Source of the DNA: Moellerella sp963519845
GTDB taxonomy: Bacteria > Pseudomonadota > Gammaproteobacteria > Enterobacterales > Enterobacteriaceae
Direction: 5' to 3'
Length of the DNA: 64,000 bases
Assembly: GCA_963519845.1 (NCBI GenBank)
Contig: CAUQNX010000004.1
Span: 62,001-126,000 of the forward strand
The position numbers were made by a program, and so were the translations under genes. Numbering within the stretch: position 1 is the first letter of the stretch; every line of letters starts with the position of its first letter. Below the pieces are notes generated by a model. It saw only the letters and a program-made list of their open reading frames with translations. It ran no database searches and had not been told where the DNA came from. This document shows, one piece after another, positions 26,165-33,511 of this stretch.

Positions 26165-26420
26165 GAATCACCTCATCATACGTTTGATTATATTTATAAT
26201 ATAGATCGTGAGTTATTGATTCACAATGTTAATAATAATCTAATTAAATAATCCATTAATGTTTGATTGATGATATGCAACTAAAAAAACCAAAGTTCTC
26301 TTTATATCAGAGCAATTAAAATATAGGTTGATAGCCCAATTAAGTGAGCTCTATCCACCAATGCCGATATCGCCAGAGTGACCTCAAATCTATCCAGACC
26401 CAAAATCAGCTCATAACAAA

Positions 26421-26451
26421 AAGGAGTTAGGTTATAATAACCTAACTCCTT
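26421..26451 (-). terminator. Displaced original terminator of tRNA-Ile
   Basis: AAGGAGTTAGGTTAT and ATAACCTAACTCCTT are perfect 15-bp arms. On the minus strand a TTTTTG run follows. It lies just past the displaced tRNA 3' half, so before integration it would have ended the tRNA transcript. Confidence 0.75.
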
Positions 26452-26505
26452 GATAAATTTGGTGGCCCCTGCTGGACTTGAACCAGCGACCAATCGATTA
26501 TGAGT
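26444..26505. repeat. Left attachment site (attL), displaced 3' half of tRNA-Ile
   Basis: These 62 bp are identical to 37378-37439. They span part of the terminator arm, the CCA end and the tRNA from its 3' end to the anticodon loop, after which the sequences diverge (GAGTTTTT here, GAGTCGAG at the intact tRNA). This is the host copy of the 3' half, cut off by integration. Confidence 0.92.
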
Positions 26506-26612
26506 TTTTTAGATAAATATTACCTAAAAATACTTTCTGTATAATTTCAATCATTTAAGCTATTCGTTATATACCATTTATTACTTGGAAATACCCCTAA
26601 TTACCCCTTGAT

Positions 26613-26661
26613 GGTATCCTATGGGTATCCTAGCTCTAAACCAAACGATTTCTAGGATACC
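26613..26661. repeat. Left arm-type integrase sites
   Basis: GGTATCCTA occurs at 26613-26621 and 26624-26632 (11-bp spacing) and in inverted form, TAGGATACC, at 26653-26661, just before the integrase ATG. The same direct pair recurs at the right end with the same spacing. This arrangement is typical of integrase arm sites. Confidence 0.7.
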
Positions 26662-26684
26662 TTAGTTTATTGGTCGGGGGTTAA

Positions 26685-28106
26685 ATGGAAGTATTCAAAT
26701 TTACAAAAAGCAAAATAGATAGTATTCCCCCTGCCCCACAAGGCAAACAGGAAGAATATGCTGATACTGTTGTTAATGGCCTACGTCTTAGAGTTGGAGC
26801 CAGCGGTATCAAAAGTTTTTGCGTATCACGAAAGCGAAAAGGTAAATTCATACGAGCCACGTTAGGCCGTTATCCCGAATTAACAATAGATAATGCCAGA
26901 GCCAAAGCCTTAGAGGTTCTTGGTGAGGTTGCTATCAGTGGGGTCAATCCTAATGAAACTGAAAGAACTAAACAAAAAACATCAATTACGCTTAAACAGG
27001 CACTTGAAGACTATATAAAAAATCGAGGGCACAGACTCAAAGAATCAACAGCGAAACAGTATCGAGCCACATTAATTAATTTTTCAGGTGATTGGTTTGA
27101 AAACCAAATGAATAGTATAAGCCGTGAACGAGTTGAGCAGAGGCATAAAGCGATCACTGAGGGTGTTGTTTGGTTTGGTCCTGATAAAAACACGTTAAGG
27201 TCTGGCGTTGGTACTGGCAGTACCGCACAAGCTGATTTATGGGGGCGTGCCCTTAGAGCTGTATATCGTTTTGCTCATGATAATTATCGTGATGAACAAG
27301 GGAATACATTGTTACCAGATCCCCCAACAAAAGTTCTCAGCACTAAACGCCAATGGCACGGACTCACTAGAAAAACAGAACGTATTAGAAACCATGATTT
27401 AGGCCGGTGGCTATCAGCCGTCGATATTGTTAGACAGAGAGGAATAGATAATCTTGATATTATGGCGGTATCCGTATGCGACGCTTTAAATATAGCTTTA
27501 TTCACAGGCTTACGTCGTTCAGAGATATTCGGTTTAACGTGGGATAGGGTTGATTTAAGTGGTAGATACTTTTGGATTGATAAAACCAAGAATGGCGATC
27601 CGCTTGAATTACCAATAACTGAAACGCTTTTAAATATATTCAGAAATTGCCATAAATTACGAAAAAATAATTGCTCGTTTGTTTTTCCTAACTCTAAGGC
27701 TGGTGAAATTAAAGATCCAAGGCGGGTTATTGATGAAATAATTAAAACTACGGCTATTGATAACTGCTCAATTATAGATTTCAAGTGTCATGATGCCCGT
27801 AGAACCTTTGGAAGTGTTGCTGAGCTGGTGGGTGTTGGTCCATATATTTTAAAAAGATTAATGAATCATCGTACTTTAAAAAGTGCAGATGTAACACAGG
27901 GTTATTTACACTATTCTGCTGATGAATTAAAAGAACCAGCAGAAAAGATAGAGAGAGAAATATTAAAACATGCTGGCCTCATTGAAGATGACATTAATTT
28001 AAATAAAAAATTATTTGAAACAATTATTAATTTATCAGATGGTGAGAAACGAACACTATTATTTTCATTATTGAACAATCATTCTGTAGGAATCACTAAT
28101 GAATAA
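26685..28106 (+). CDS. int: Tyrosine-type site-specific integrase of the satellite
   Basis: The 473-residue integrase has an N-terminal arm-binding DUF4102-like domain (residues 1-90), a core-binding SAM-like domain (about 100-200) and the catalytic domain. Active-site residues are R277 (GLRRSEIFGLTW), H369-x-x-R372 (HDARRTF), H395 (MNHRT) and the nucleophile Y407 (TQGYLHYS). It reads rightward into the element from the displaced attL. The stop overlaps the next start by 8 nt. It recombines within the anticodon-to-CCA half of tRNA-Ile (inferred from the repeats). Confidence 0.95.
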   Translation: MEVFKFTKSKIDSIPPAPQGKQEEYADTVVNGLRLRVGASGIKSFCVSRKRKGKFIRATLGRYPELTIDNARAKALEVLGEVAISGVNPNETERTKQKTSITLKQALEDYIKNRGHRLKESTAKQYRATLINFSGDWFENQMNSISRERVEQRHKAITEGVVWFGPDKNTLRSGVGTGSTAQADLWGRALRAVYRFAHDNYRDEQGNTLLPDPPTKVLSTKRQWHGLTRKTERIRNHDLGRWLSAVDIVRQRGIDNLDIMAVSVCDALNIALFTGLRRSEIFGLTWDRVDLSGRYFWIDKTKNGDPLELPITETLLNIFRNCHKLRKNNCSFVFPNSKAGEIKDPRRVIDEIIKTTAIDNCSIIDFKCHDARRTFGSVAELVGVGPYILKRLMNHRTLKSADVTQGYLHYSADELKEPAEKIEREILKHAGLIEDDINLNKKLFETIINLSDGEKRTLLFSLLNNHSVGITNE

Positions 28107-28887
28107 CGAAATTGATGAAAAAGAATATCTTATTGCGACTATTGTAAATGAAATTTTTACATTAGGTAATGATGATGGCACGATTTATTGTATGCGCAAT
28201 TTATTAATTAAATGCTCAGAAATCAATCAAACTACAGTAGATAGTCTACTCGATAAAATAACCAATTATTTTGATTTTGCCCTTAATCCAACAGAAGATT
28301 TTTTAAGATTTATAGCTTGCGATTCTCAAAATAGTCAGTCAAATGAAATGAAATTAACCATTTATCAAAAAATAGATGACCGTGATCTGAAGGTTTTAGG
28401 TGAATCCCCAATAAATGAAGCTGGGCATGACATTCTTAATGCTGCAATTATAATGCACGATTTAGGCATGAAAAAAAATGCAGATAGATTAACTAGGATT
28501 GGAATGAAAACGGTCTTGAGCGGTGCTTTCAAGGATGAGCTATTATTATTTGGCAATAAAAAAATACATAAAGCTGAATTATCAAAACAAAATAGAGAGA
28601 GTGCAGCAAAAAAAAGAAATAAATACTATGCTATTTCTTTGAAAATAATGGATGAAACTTGGAAAAAACATCCAACAGCAGCTATCAATGGAATGAACAA
28701 TAAGATATTAAAGCTTATTGAATCCAGTGGAGGTAGTGAAAAAACCGTAAGCTTATCATCACTAGAACGATGGAGAAAAGAAAAAGGATTAGGACCAAGA
28801 GATCTGGTTTACCCTCCTATATCATTCAGTTTAGTAATCACTGATGAAACAAAGTGTATTTTAGATAATTTAAAGCTCGAATCATAG
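28099..28887 (+). CDS. Unknown protein translationally coupled to the integrase
   Basis: I do not recognise this 262-residue, AT-rich, acidic-to-neutral soluble protein. The C-terminal part has a Lys/Arg-rich stretch near 165-180 and SLSSLERWRKEKGLGP near 225-240, which could be a helix-turn-helix. Its start overlaps the integrase stop by 8 nt, indicating coupled expression and perhaps a part in directing recombination. The stop codon lies inside the first site of the 22-bp repeat array, so the array could control read-through into alpA. Confidence 0.65.
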   Translation: MNNEIDEKEYLIATIVNEIFTLGNDDGTIYCMRNLLIKCSEINQTTVDSLLDKITNYFDFALNPTEDFLRFIACDSQNSQSNEMKLTIYQKIDDRDLKVLGESPINEAGHDILNAAIIMHDLGMKKNADRLTRIGMKTVLSGAFKDELLLFGNKKIHKAELSKQNRESAAKKRNKYYAISLKIMDETWKKHPTAAINGMNNKILKLIESSGGSEKTVSLSSLERWRKEKGLGPRDLVYPPISFSLVITDETKCILDNLKLES

Positions 28888-28963
28888 CGAGCTATGAACT
28901 CAGTCATAACGCCCTATAGGTTAATTCATACCATGCTGTGGATTAACTCATAGCGTGGTATGA
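28882..28963. repeat. Four 16-bp operator-like sites at a 22-bp period
   Basis: Sites at 28882, 28904, 28926 and 28948 each begin TCATA and are exactly 22 bp apart. The outer two are near-perfect palindromes (TCATAGCGAGCTATGA and TCATAGCGTGGTATGA). The inner two are degenerate (TCATAACGCCCTATAG, TCATACCATGCTGTGG). They fill the gap between the int operon and the AlpA-like gene, so they may be operator or excisionase sites. Confidence 0.75.
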
Positions 28964-29032
28964 AGCTACCTTAATAATAATTTAAGTTGCATAGTATTCA
29001 TTATCAATAACGCATTCTATATGGTGATAACA

Positions 29033-29236
29033 ATGCAAGAAATTAAATTAGACAAAAAACTCTCCCGAAAAGAAGCTGCTCACGAACTTTGTATAAGTCC
29101 ACAGACATTAGCTAATTGGGCAAGTAATGGAAAGGTAGATATTCCTTATCATAAGATTGGTAAAAGAAAAGTATTTTATTATAAATCTGATATTGATTCC
29201 TATATTGCATCTACCAGAATAACTCATTCACAGTAA
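29033..29236 (+). CDS. AlpA/MerR-like HTH protein (candidate activator/excisionase)
   Basis: The 67-residue protein carries a winged HTH of the HTH_17/AlpA kind: SRKEAAHELCISPQTLANWA, then PYHKIGKRKVFYYKSDIDSYI. AlpA-type proteins in satellites activate integrase or serve as recombination directionality factors. I prefer ATG 29033, with GGTGATAACA upstream, to ATG 29021, which has no Shine-Dalgarno. It lies just downstream of the 22-bp array, a natural place for autoregulation. Confidence 0.8.
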   Translation: MQEIKLDKKLSRKEAAHELCISPQTLANWASNGKVDIPYHKIGKRKVFYYKSDIDSYIASTRITHSQ

Positions 29237-29452
29237 ATAACAACTAATTTAATCTGGTATTAATAATATGAATATTAAAAATAACGGCTTAATTGCTGGT
29301 GGATTCGCTCACCCGATAAAAAATATTGTGATATTTACACCATTATCAAAAAGTAAAAGAGGTGGCACTCGTAGGGTTACTCATTCAAATAACAATTTTC
29401 TAAAATACAGAGGGAGTCTGAATTCTAATATAAATTCTTACTGGTGTAGAAA

Positions 29453-29608
29453 TCACTCTTTAGAATCAATACCAAAAATATTTTCACAAACAGGTCGAAA
29501 TATATCATTTTCTTTATTACCACAAGGAGAAAGTGTTGGTATAAAAAATCTAATAATAATCACTAATGCAATTAGTGCGATCAATCCTTGTATTATAAAT
29601 TTTTTCAT
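29453..29608 (-). CDS. Small single-pass membrane protein (51 aa) behind the RHH gene
   Basis: The frame begins MKKFIIQGLIALIALVIII, a strong transmembrane segment with a basic N-terminus, followed by a polar tail with two cysteines (SPCGN and RPVCEN) and a TGA at 29453. AAAGGA sits eight bases before the ATG, inside the last codons of the RHH gene, whose stop is only 3 nt upstream. The two therefore form a tight operon. The role is unknown; the cysteines could form a disulphide outside the cytoplasm. A long plus-strand frame across this region is spurious. Confidence 0.65.
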   Translation of the reverse strand: MKKFIIQGLIALIALVIIIRFFIPTLSPCGNKENDIFRPVCENIFGIDSKE

Positions 29609-29611
29609 TAT

Positions 29612-29803
29612 TTATCCTTTTGGCTTAATATTTCGTGATTGTAACTCTTTGCGTGCCAAATCTTTAAACCAATTACCGAGACTCATACCTTCGCTTTTAG
29701 CTAACTCTGATAATTGCTCTTTAAATTCGGATTGGATGCGAATTTGGAAAGTTGGCGATAGTCCCTCACCTTTTGGCGATTTATCTCTCTTAATGGTTGA
29801 CAT
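29612..29803 (-). CDS. Ribbon-helix-helix (Arc/Mnt-like) regulator
   Basis: The 63-residue protein contains TFQIRIQSEFKEQLSELA followed by SLGNWFKDLARKEL, the strand-helix-helix pattern of Arc-type repressors, with a basic N-terminal arm. ATG 29803 is preceded by AAAAGGA, with a TACGTACGTA palindrome placed between it and the start codon. A second copy lies 22 bp further upstream. The protein probably represses itself and the divergent P4-type genes (inference). Confidence 0.8.
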   Translation of the reverse strand: MSTIKRDKSPKGEGLSPTFQIRIQSEFKEQLSELAKSEGMSLGNWFKDLARKELQSRNIKPKG

Positions 29804-29846
29804 GTACGTACGTATCCTTTTAATATGCTCTTTATTACGTACGTAC
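29804..29846. promoter_or_regulatory. Twin TACGTACGTA operators at the RHH start
   Basis: GTACGTACGTA (29804-29814) abuts the RHH start codon and TACGTACGTAC (29836-29846) lies upstream. Both contain the self-complementary TACGTACGTA core. Arc-family repressors bind tandem palindromic sites, so these are good candidate operators. Confidence 0.65.
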
Positions 29847-29874
29847 CTTAACATGATGCATGTACAAATAGCAA

Positions 29875-29905
29875 CGCCCCGGAGTGCGGGAACACTGCCG
29901 AGGCG
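29875..29905 (+). ncRNA. C4/CI-like antisense RNA hairpin of P4 type
   Basis: CGCCCCGGAGTG and CACTGCCGAGGCG pair into a stable GC-rich stem (one mismatch, one bulged base) in AT-rich surroundings, 30 nt before the Icd-like gene. P4, P1 and P7 carry such C4/CI RNAs immediately before ash/icd-type genes, where they control immunity. The call is from context and recalled consensus; complementary target segments were not traced. Confidence 0.55.
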
Positions 29906-29935
29906 TCTAACCACAACGTTATACGAGGTAACACT

Positions 29936-30112
29936 ATGGCTATGTATAAGTCTACCCAAACTCACCCTAAATTTCTATGGCGTTTTTTCTCATGCCAACA
30001 ATCTAAATACTTTTTGGTTGAAGCCACTAACGAACAAGAAGCCCGTTCTATGTTGCCTGATTCCCCTTGTCTGTTTTCGGCTCGTATTCGTCAGGAGGTA
30101 AATCATGCGTAA
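29936..30112 (+). CDS. Icd/Ash-like small protein of P4-type satellites
   Basis: The 58-residue frame contains HPKFLWRFFSCQQSKYFLVE and PDSPCLFSARIRQE, which match the short conserved domain of host cell division inhibitor Icd-like proteins in P1/P4-type elements. AGGT lies eight bases before ATG 29936. The stop overlaps the next gene by 8 nt. In P1/P4 systems this segment is under C4/CI RNA control; toxicity to cell division is not shown here. Confidence 0.75.
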   Translation: MAMYKSTQTHPKFLWRFFSCQQSKYFLVEATNEQEARSMLPDSPCLFSARIRQEVNHA

Positions 30113-30275
30113 CCCTCAAGCTAATGAGTTCTACACTCATCAAAACGGTGAAACTGTCAAAGTATTATCGGTTCAGTTCAATCGAGTGACGTTCATCCGT
30201 GATGGTTTTGATAGCCCGGTCATTATATCTATCAGCCAGTTCAGCAAAGAATATACCTATACAGGGAGGGTTTAA
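30105..30275 (+). CDS. DUF4222-like small protein
   Basis: The 56-residue protein has the segment VKVLSVQFNRVTFIRDGFDS followed by a SQF motif, matching the short basic DUF4222 proteins next to Icd/Ash genes in P4-like elements. AGGAGG lies within the preceding gene, six bases before the ATG. The gene overlaps the Icd-like gene by 8 nt. Function is unknown. Confidence 0.65.
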   Translation: MRNPQANEFYTHQNGETVKVLSVQFNRVTFIRDGFDSPVIISISQFSKEYTYTGRV

Positions 30276-30277
30276 TC

Positions 30278-30577
30278 ATGGCTGATATTTATGACGTGGT
30301 TCTACGTAATGATCTAAGGCTACTTAGTACGCCAGAATTAAAAGCAATTGCGCGTGATGCGGAAGAGGCTTGTATAGGTCTTGCTTTGGGTCTTAAGACA
30401 GTAGGTCAGCTAACTTTTCATTCAGTGAGTAGCGAAGAGTACACCAACCAGCAAGCCAGAGATCATCTTAGCGGTTTAAGTGATTTGATGATGTATTTAC
30501 CCCGTATTATGAGTGGCATACATCAAAATCTATTAAATGCACAACTTGAAATCAGTCGCCGCGGGGGTGAAGCATGA
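30278..30577 (+). CDS. Satellite hypothetical protein (99 aa)
   Basis: A helical soluble protein without a recognised domain, starting at ATG 30278 with GGGAGGG upstream. It is 2 nt from the DUF4222-like stop and overlaps the next gene at ATGA. The short spacings place it in one operon with the helicase gene. Confidence 0.6.
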   Translation: MADIYDVVLRNDLRLLSTPELKAIARDAEEACIGLALGLKTVGQLTFHSVSSEEYTNQQARDHLSGLSDLMMYLPRIMSGIHQNLLNAQLEISRRGGEA

Positions 30578-30933
30578 TCAGTAAATTACAATTCAACCAA
30601 TTATCTGAGCAGGTTCGCCGGTACGAATCACGTATCACTGAATTAGAACAAGTCATTTCAGTTATGCAGAAAAAAAATACCATTCCCGAAGGTATGGCCT
30701 CACTGACCACGCTAGCCGCTGAGATGGGGTTATCCACCAGCAAAGCCGAACTACTAGCGCGTAACTGTGGTGTGCTGGTGATCCGTCAAGGAAGCTATTC
30801 GATTGTCAGTGAAGTGAAGTTCAGAGAAGCCGCTCTGATCATTATCAAAGGTGCGAAACGCAAAATAGGCAGTAAATACTGGTTTCATCCGCTAATTGGT
30901 AAATTCACTATGACAAAAGGAATTAAGCCATGA
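30574..30933 (+). CDS. Satellite hypothetical protein with N-terminal coiled coil (119 aa)
   Basis: Residues 1-35 form a coiled coil (QVRRYESRITELEQVISVMQ). Residues about 45-80 (TLAAEMGLSTSKAELLARNC) look like a helix-turn-helix, and the C-terminal end is basic. It begins within an ATGA overlap with the preceding gene and overlaps the helicase start the same way. A DNA-binding role in replication or regulation is plausible but not shown. Confidence 0.6.
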   Translation: MISKLQFNQLSEQVRRYESRITELEQVISVMQKKNTIPEGMASLTTLAAEMGLSTSKAELLARNCGVLVIRQGSYSIVSEVKFREAALIIIKGAKRKIGSKYWFHPLIGKFTMTKGIKP

Positions 30934-32603
30934 GCATGACCGGACATAGAAAATTACCTGATTGGTCTGATTCCCTATTTGCTACGGTGTATTTATGGGT
31001 AAAGCGAGGAACTCCACCGCAAAAAAGAGATGCTGACGCGTCAATTTTACGTTATCCACCTGATCATCGTTTAAATGCACTTGCTATCTCTATGCGCTCA
31101 TTAGTGATGGAGGGCGATATAACGCCAGATTGGTTTACTAATCAAGGCTATCATTCTGCTAACCATCCTGATAAAGCGGAAGAAAAAAGAAAAGCTCTCA
31201 CGTTAGAGCATATTAATGATCATGAGTTACGTGATGTGCTATCCGATACAGATAGAGCCGACTATTTATGGCCTCGCGAATACAACCAACCAGAAGCAGT
31301 TATTAATGCTAATCGTTTAGGTGATGGCGCTCGTATTACTGCAGAAGATATTGAGCTACTCAATGAGGTCAGTAAAACCTATACACATGTTTATGCCTTT
31401 GGGGATCATCATGTGGTAAGTATGCGACCGAATCCAGTTACAGGTGAAACGCATTGTTTTCAAACATTGAATTCATTCAGAAATAATTTTCTTGATCAGG
31501 GGCGTGTTGCCGGTCGTCGATTGGGCGAGGCGTGGTTAAGTTGGCCTTGTCACTCAAAGCAAATAGGTGGCGTTGGTTTTTATCCAAACCCTGAACGTTG
31601 TCCAAAAGATGTCTATAACCTGTTTACGGGATTAAGTGTTGAAGCTGTCGCTGGGGATGTTTCGCCCTATCTTGAGCATTTAGAAAAGGTAATCTGTGCT
31701 GGAGACAGTGATATTTACCAATACTTGACGGGCTGGCTTGCTCATTTATTCCAAAAGCCCGAAGAAAAACCCTCTGTCGCTATTGTGATGAAATCCATTG
31801 AGGGAACGGGTAAGGGTTCAATGGTTCGCCCCCTGCTAGATATTTTAGGCATGTACGCCATTCAGGTGAACGGTTCAGGACAGATAGCTGGACGGTTTAA
31901 TAGCACTATAGCGAATAAGTTATTTGTGTTTGTTGATGAGGCAGATTTAACTGATGGACGCAGTGCTGATAAATTGAAAGCTATTATCAGTGAAGATACG
32001 GTTAACCTTGAGCGAAAAGGTAAAGATCCCGAAATCATGCCGAACTATGCCCGTTTTATTTTCGCCAGTAACCGAGACAGGGTAATTAATGCTGGATTGA
32101 GGGAAAGGCGTTATTTAGTCCTAGAACCTGATGCTATTCATGCACAAAATAAGGGCTATTTTGACCGGCTTCACCACTGGATAAATGATAACGGCGCACA
32201 AAAGTTATTAGCGTGGTTACTGTCTTATGATTTATCAAGTTTCGATCCGAGGCGTGCACCTGTAACAGCCGCATTAGTTGAAGAAAAGCTGGCCAGTATG
32301 TCCGCAGTTTACCAATTTATTTATAGTGAGCTATGGAGCTGTCAGCCATTCAAGATGCAAAACCGCGCAAGTGCTACTGAGCTGGTGGATATGCTCATCA
32401 ATTGGGGTGAGGCTAACGGGGATAGCATTAAACCCCCAGCAGCACGCTCTGCCATTGGCCGCATAATGAAAGCGATGGGTATTCAAGTGATGGGACGTTC
32501 TGATCGAGGGGGTGGGCGCTATTATGAATTACCTGAAATTAGTGACATGAAACACGCCTTTGCCGCTATTTTAGGCGAGAAAGCAGAAAAGCTATTTACA
32601 TAA
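30930..32603 (+). CDS. DUF5906-type SF3-like helicase / replication protein
   Basis: The 557-residue protein contains Walker A EGTGKGS (291-297), Walker B LFVFVDEAD (331-339) and a sensor-like IFASNRD, as in the virus/phage DUF5906 superfamily 3-type helicases. A C-terminal winged-helix region (about 470-540) may bind the origin. The N-terminal 150 residues do not show a primase metal motif, so it seems to lack the primase domain of P4 alpha. Iteron repeats begin 18 nt after its stop, linking it to replication of the satellite. Confidence 0.85.
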   Translation: MSMTGHRKLPDWSDSLFATVYLWVKRGTPPQKRDADASILRYPPDHRLNALAISMRSLVMEGDITPDWFTNQGYHSANHPDKAEEKRKALTLEHINDHELRDVLSDTDRADYLWPREYNQPEAVINANRLGDGARITAEDIELLNEVSKTYTHVYAFGDHHVVSMRPNPVTGETHCFQTLNSFRNNFLDQGRVAGRRLGEAWLSWPCHSKQIGGVGFYPNPERCPKDVYNLFTGLSVEAVAGDVSPYLEHLEKVICAGDSDIYQYLTGWLAHLFQKPEEKPSVAIVMKSIEGTGKGSMVRPLLDILGMYAIQVNGSGQIAGRFNSTIANKLFVFVDEADLTDGRSADKLKAIISEDTVNLERKGKDPEIMPNYARFIFASNRDRVINAGLRERRYLVLEPDAIHAQNKGYFDRLHHWINDNGAQKLLAWLLSYDLSSFDPRRAPVTAALVEEKLASMSAVYQFIYSELWSCQPFKMQNRASATELVDMLINWGEANGDSIKPPAARSAIGRIMKAMGIQVMGRSDRGGGRYYELPEISDMKHAFAAILGEKAEKLFT

Positions 32604-32621
32604 CACATGCACGAAAGAATT

Positions 32622-32831
32622 GCTGTACCACCTATACCAATATCACTTAAACACTGATGAATAAAGGCGTTAAGGGTGGTATAGCAAATGGTACAGTTAA
32701 ATAAATTGCTGTACCACCTATACCAAAAACGGTACAGGTGGTACAGGTCAATAAACAAACAAACCATAACCCATACCGCTTGTAAGCCTTGATATGATTG
32801 GCTTTGGGTGAAGTGGTACAGGTGGGATAGC
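32622..32831. repeat. Iteron cluster, candidate replication origin
   Basis: An 18-bp unit TGGTATAGGTGGTACAGC occurs inverted and identically at 32622-32639 and 32708-32725. Related direct units are GGTGGTATAGC plus GGTACAG at 32675-32696, GGTACAGGTGGTACAGG at 32731-32747 and GTGGTACAGGTGGGATAGC at 32813-32831. Multiple GGTACAG/GGTATAG hexamer-like repeats in both orientations next to a helicase gene recall the P4 ori/crr iterons. Confidence 0.7.
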
Positions 32832-32890
32832 AAAAACAGCGATTTTACTAGAAAGTATCAATGAGATTAAAAAACAATCAATAGGGTAAT

Positions 32891-33163
32891 ATGATGAGTA
32901 AAATAAATTTAGATATCGAATGTTCAAAAAAGAAATTAGAAGAAATAAGTAAACATAAAAAATTATTTGATCTTCCCGATGATATGAATGACATGCCTGA
33001 ACAGCAATACCATAACGCTGTAATGCATGATGCGTTTTTCTTTATTGATCACAATGAAAGGTTACGGCACATGTTCTCTGGTGAGATATTAGCGGTTAAC
33101 CAATGGCAGGTAGATATTATGATTGAAAAATTGAAAAAGCTTAAAGAAAGTCTGCCAAAGTAA
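32891..33163 (+). CDS. Satellite hypothetical protein (90 aa)
   Basis: A small helical, Lys- and Met-rich protein with no family that I recognise, downstream of the iterons. Two adjacent ATG codons (32891, 32894) both fit the AGGG upstream. It may belong to a transcript leading to the capsid gene. Confidence 0.55.
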   Translation: MMSKINLDIECSKKKLEEISKHKKLFDLPDDMNDMPEQQYHNAVMHDAFFFIDHNERLRHMFSGEILAVNQWQVDIMIEKLKKLKESLPK

Positions 33164-33331
33164 ATAAATATACATTAATTCTAAGTTCAATTGACCATAG
33201 CCAGTTTCGGTGATCCGACACTGGTTTTTTTGTTGCCAATACATCCATTAATCAATTTTATTTATCTTGTCGATTAAATATTTTTATCGTAGTATTCATA
33301 CATAATCACTGTATATATATCAGGGGTAGTA

Positions 33332-33511
33332 ATGAGTAATCAAAAGAAACGAAGTACCGTACATATCGATGCCGAAACGATGAAAATGATAGAAGCCTAT
33401 CAGCAGCATCTCAAAGAAAAACATCCAGAAATGCCAATGCCTACTAAAGGCCAAATTGTCCGTAGCAGTGTTACATATTGGTATAACGCAACGCTGGGGG
33501 CTTGGTTATGA
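33332..33511 (+). CDS. Small RHH-like protein coupled to the capsid fusion
   Basis: The 59-residue frame starts at ATG 33332 with AGGGG upstream. Residues 7-20 (RSTVHIDAETMKMIEAY) resemble the beta-strand and first helix of ribbon-helix-helix proteins, and PTKGQIVRSSVTYWY the second helix. Its stop overlaps the next ATG as ATGA, so it is translationally coupled to the ClpP-capsid gene. It could regulate that gene or help choose assembly partners; this is unproven. Confidence 0.65.
   Translation: MSNQKKRSTVHIDAETMKMIEAYQQHLKEKHPEMPMPTKGQIVRSSVTYWYNATLGAWL

Noticed and set aside
26302..26493. 63-codon minus-strand frame starting with VAGSSPAGAT
   Set aside because: It is the translation of the displaced tRNA 3' half and its terminator, a common artefact.
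29268..30101. 277-codon plus-strand frame in the satellite
   Set aside because: It runs antisense to the RHH gene and the small membrane protein, both of which have good Shine-Dalgarno signals, and its sequence changes character along its length. Parts of it near 29300 might derive from an old Ash-type frame, but as a whole it is not credible.
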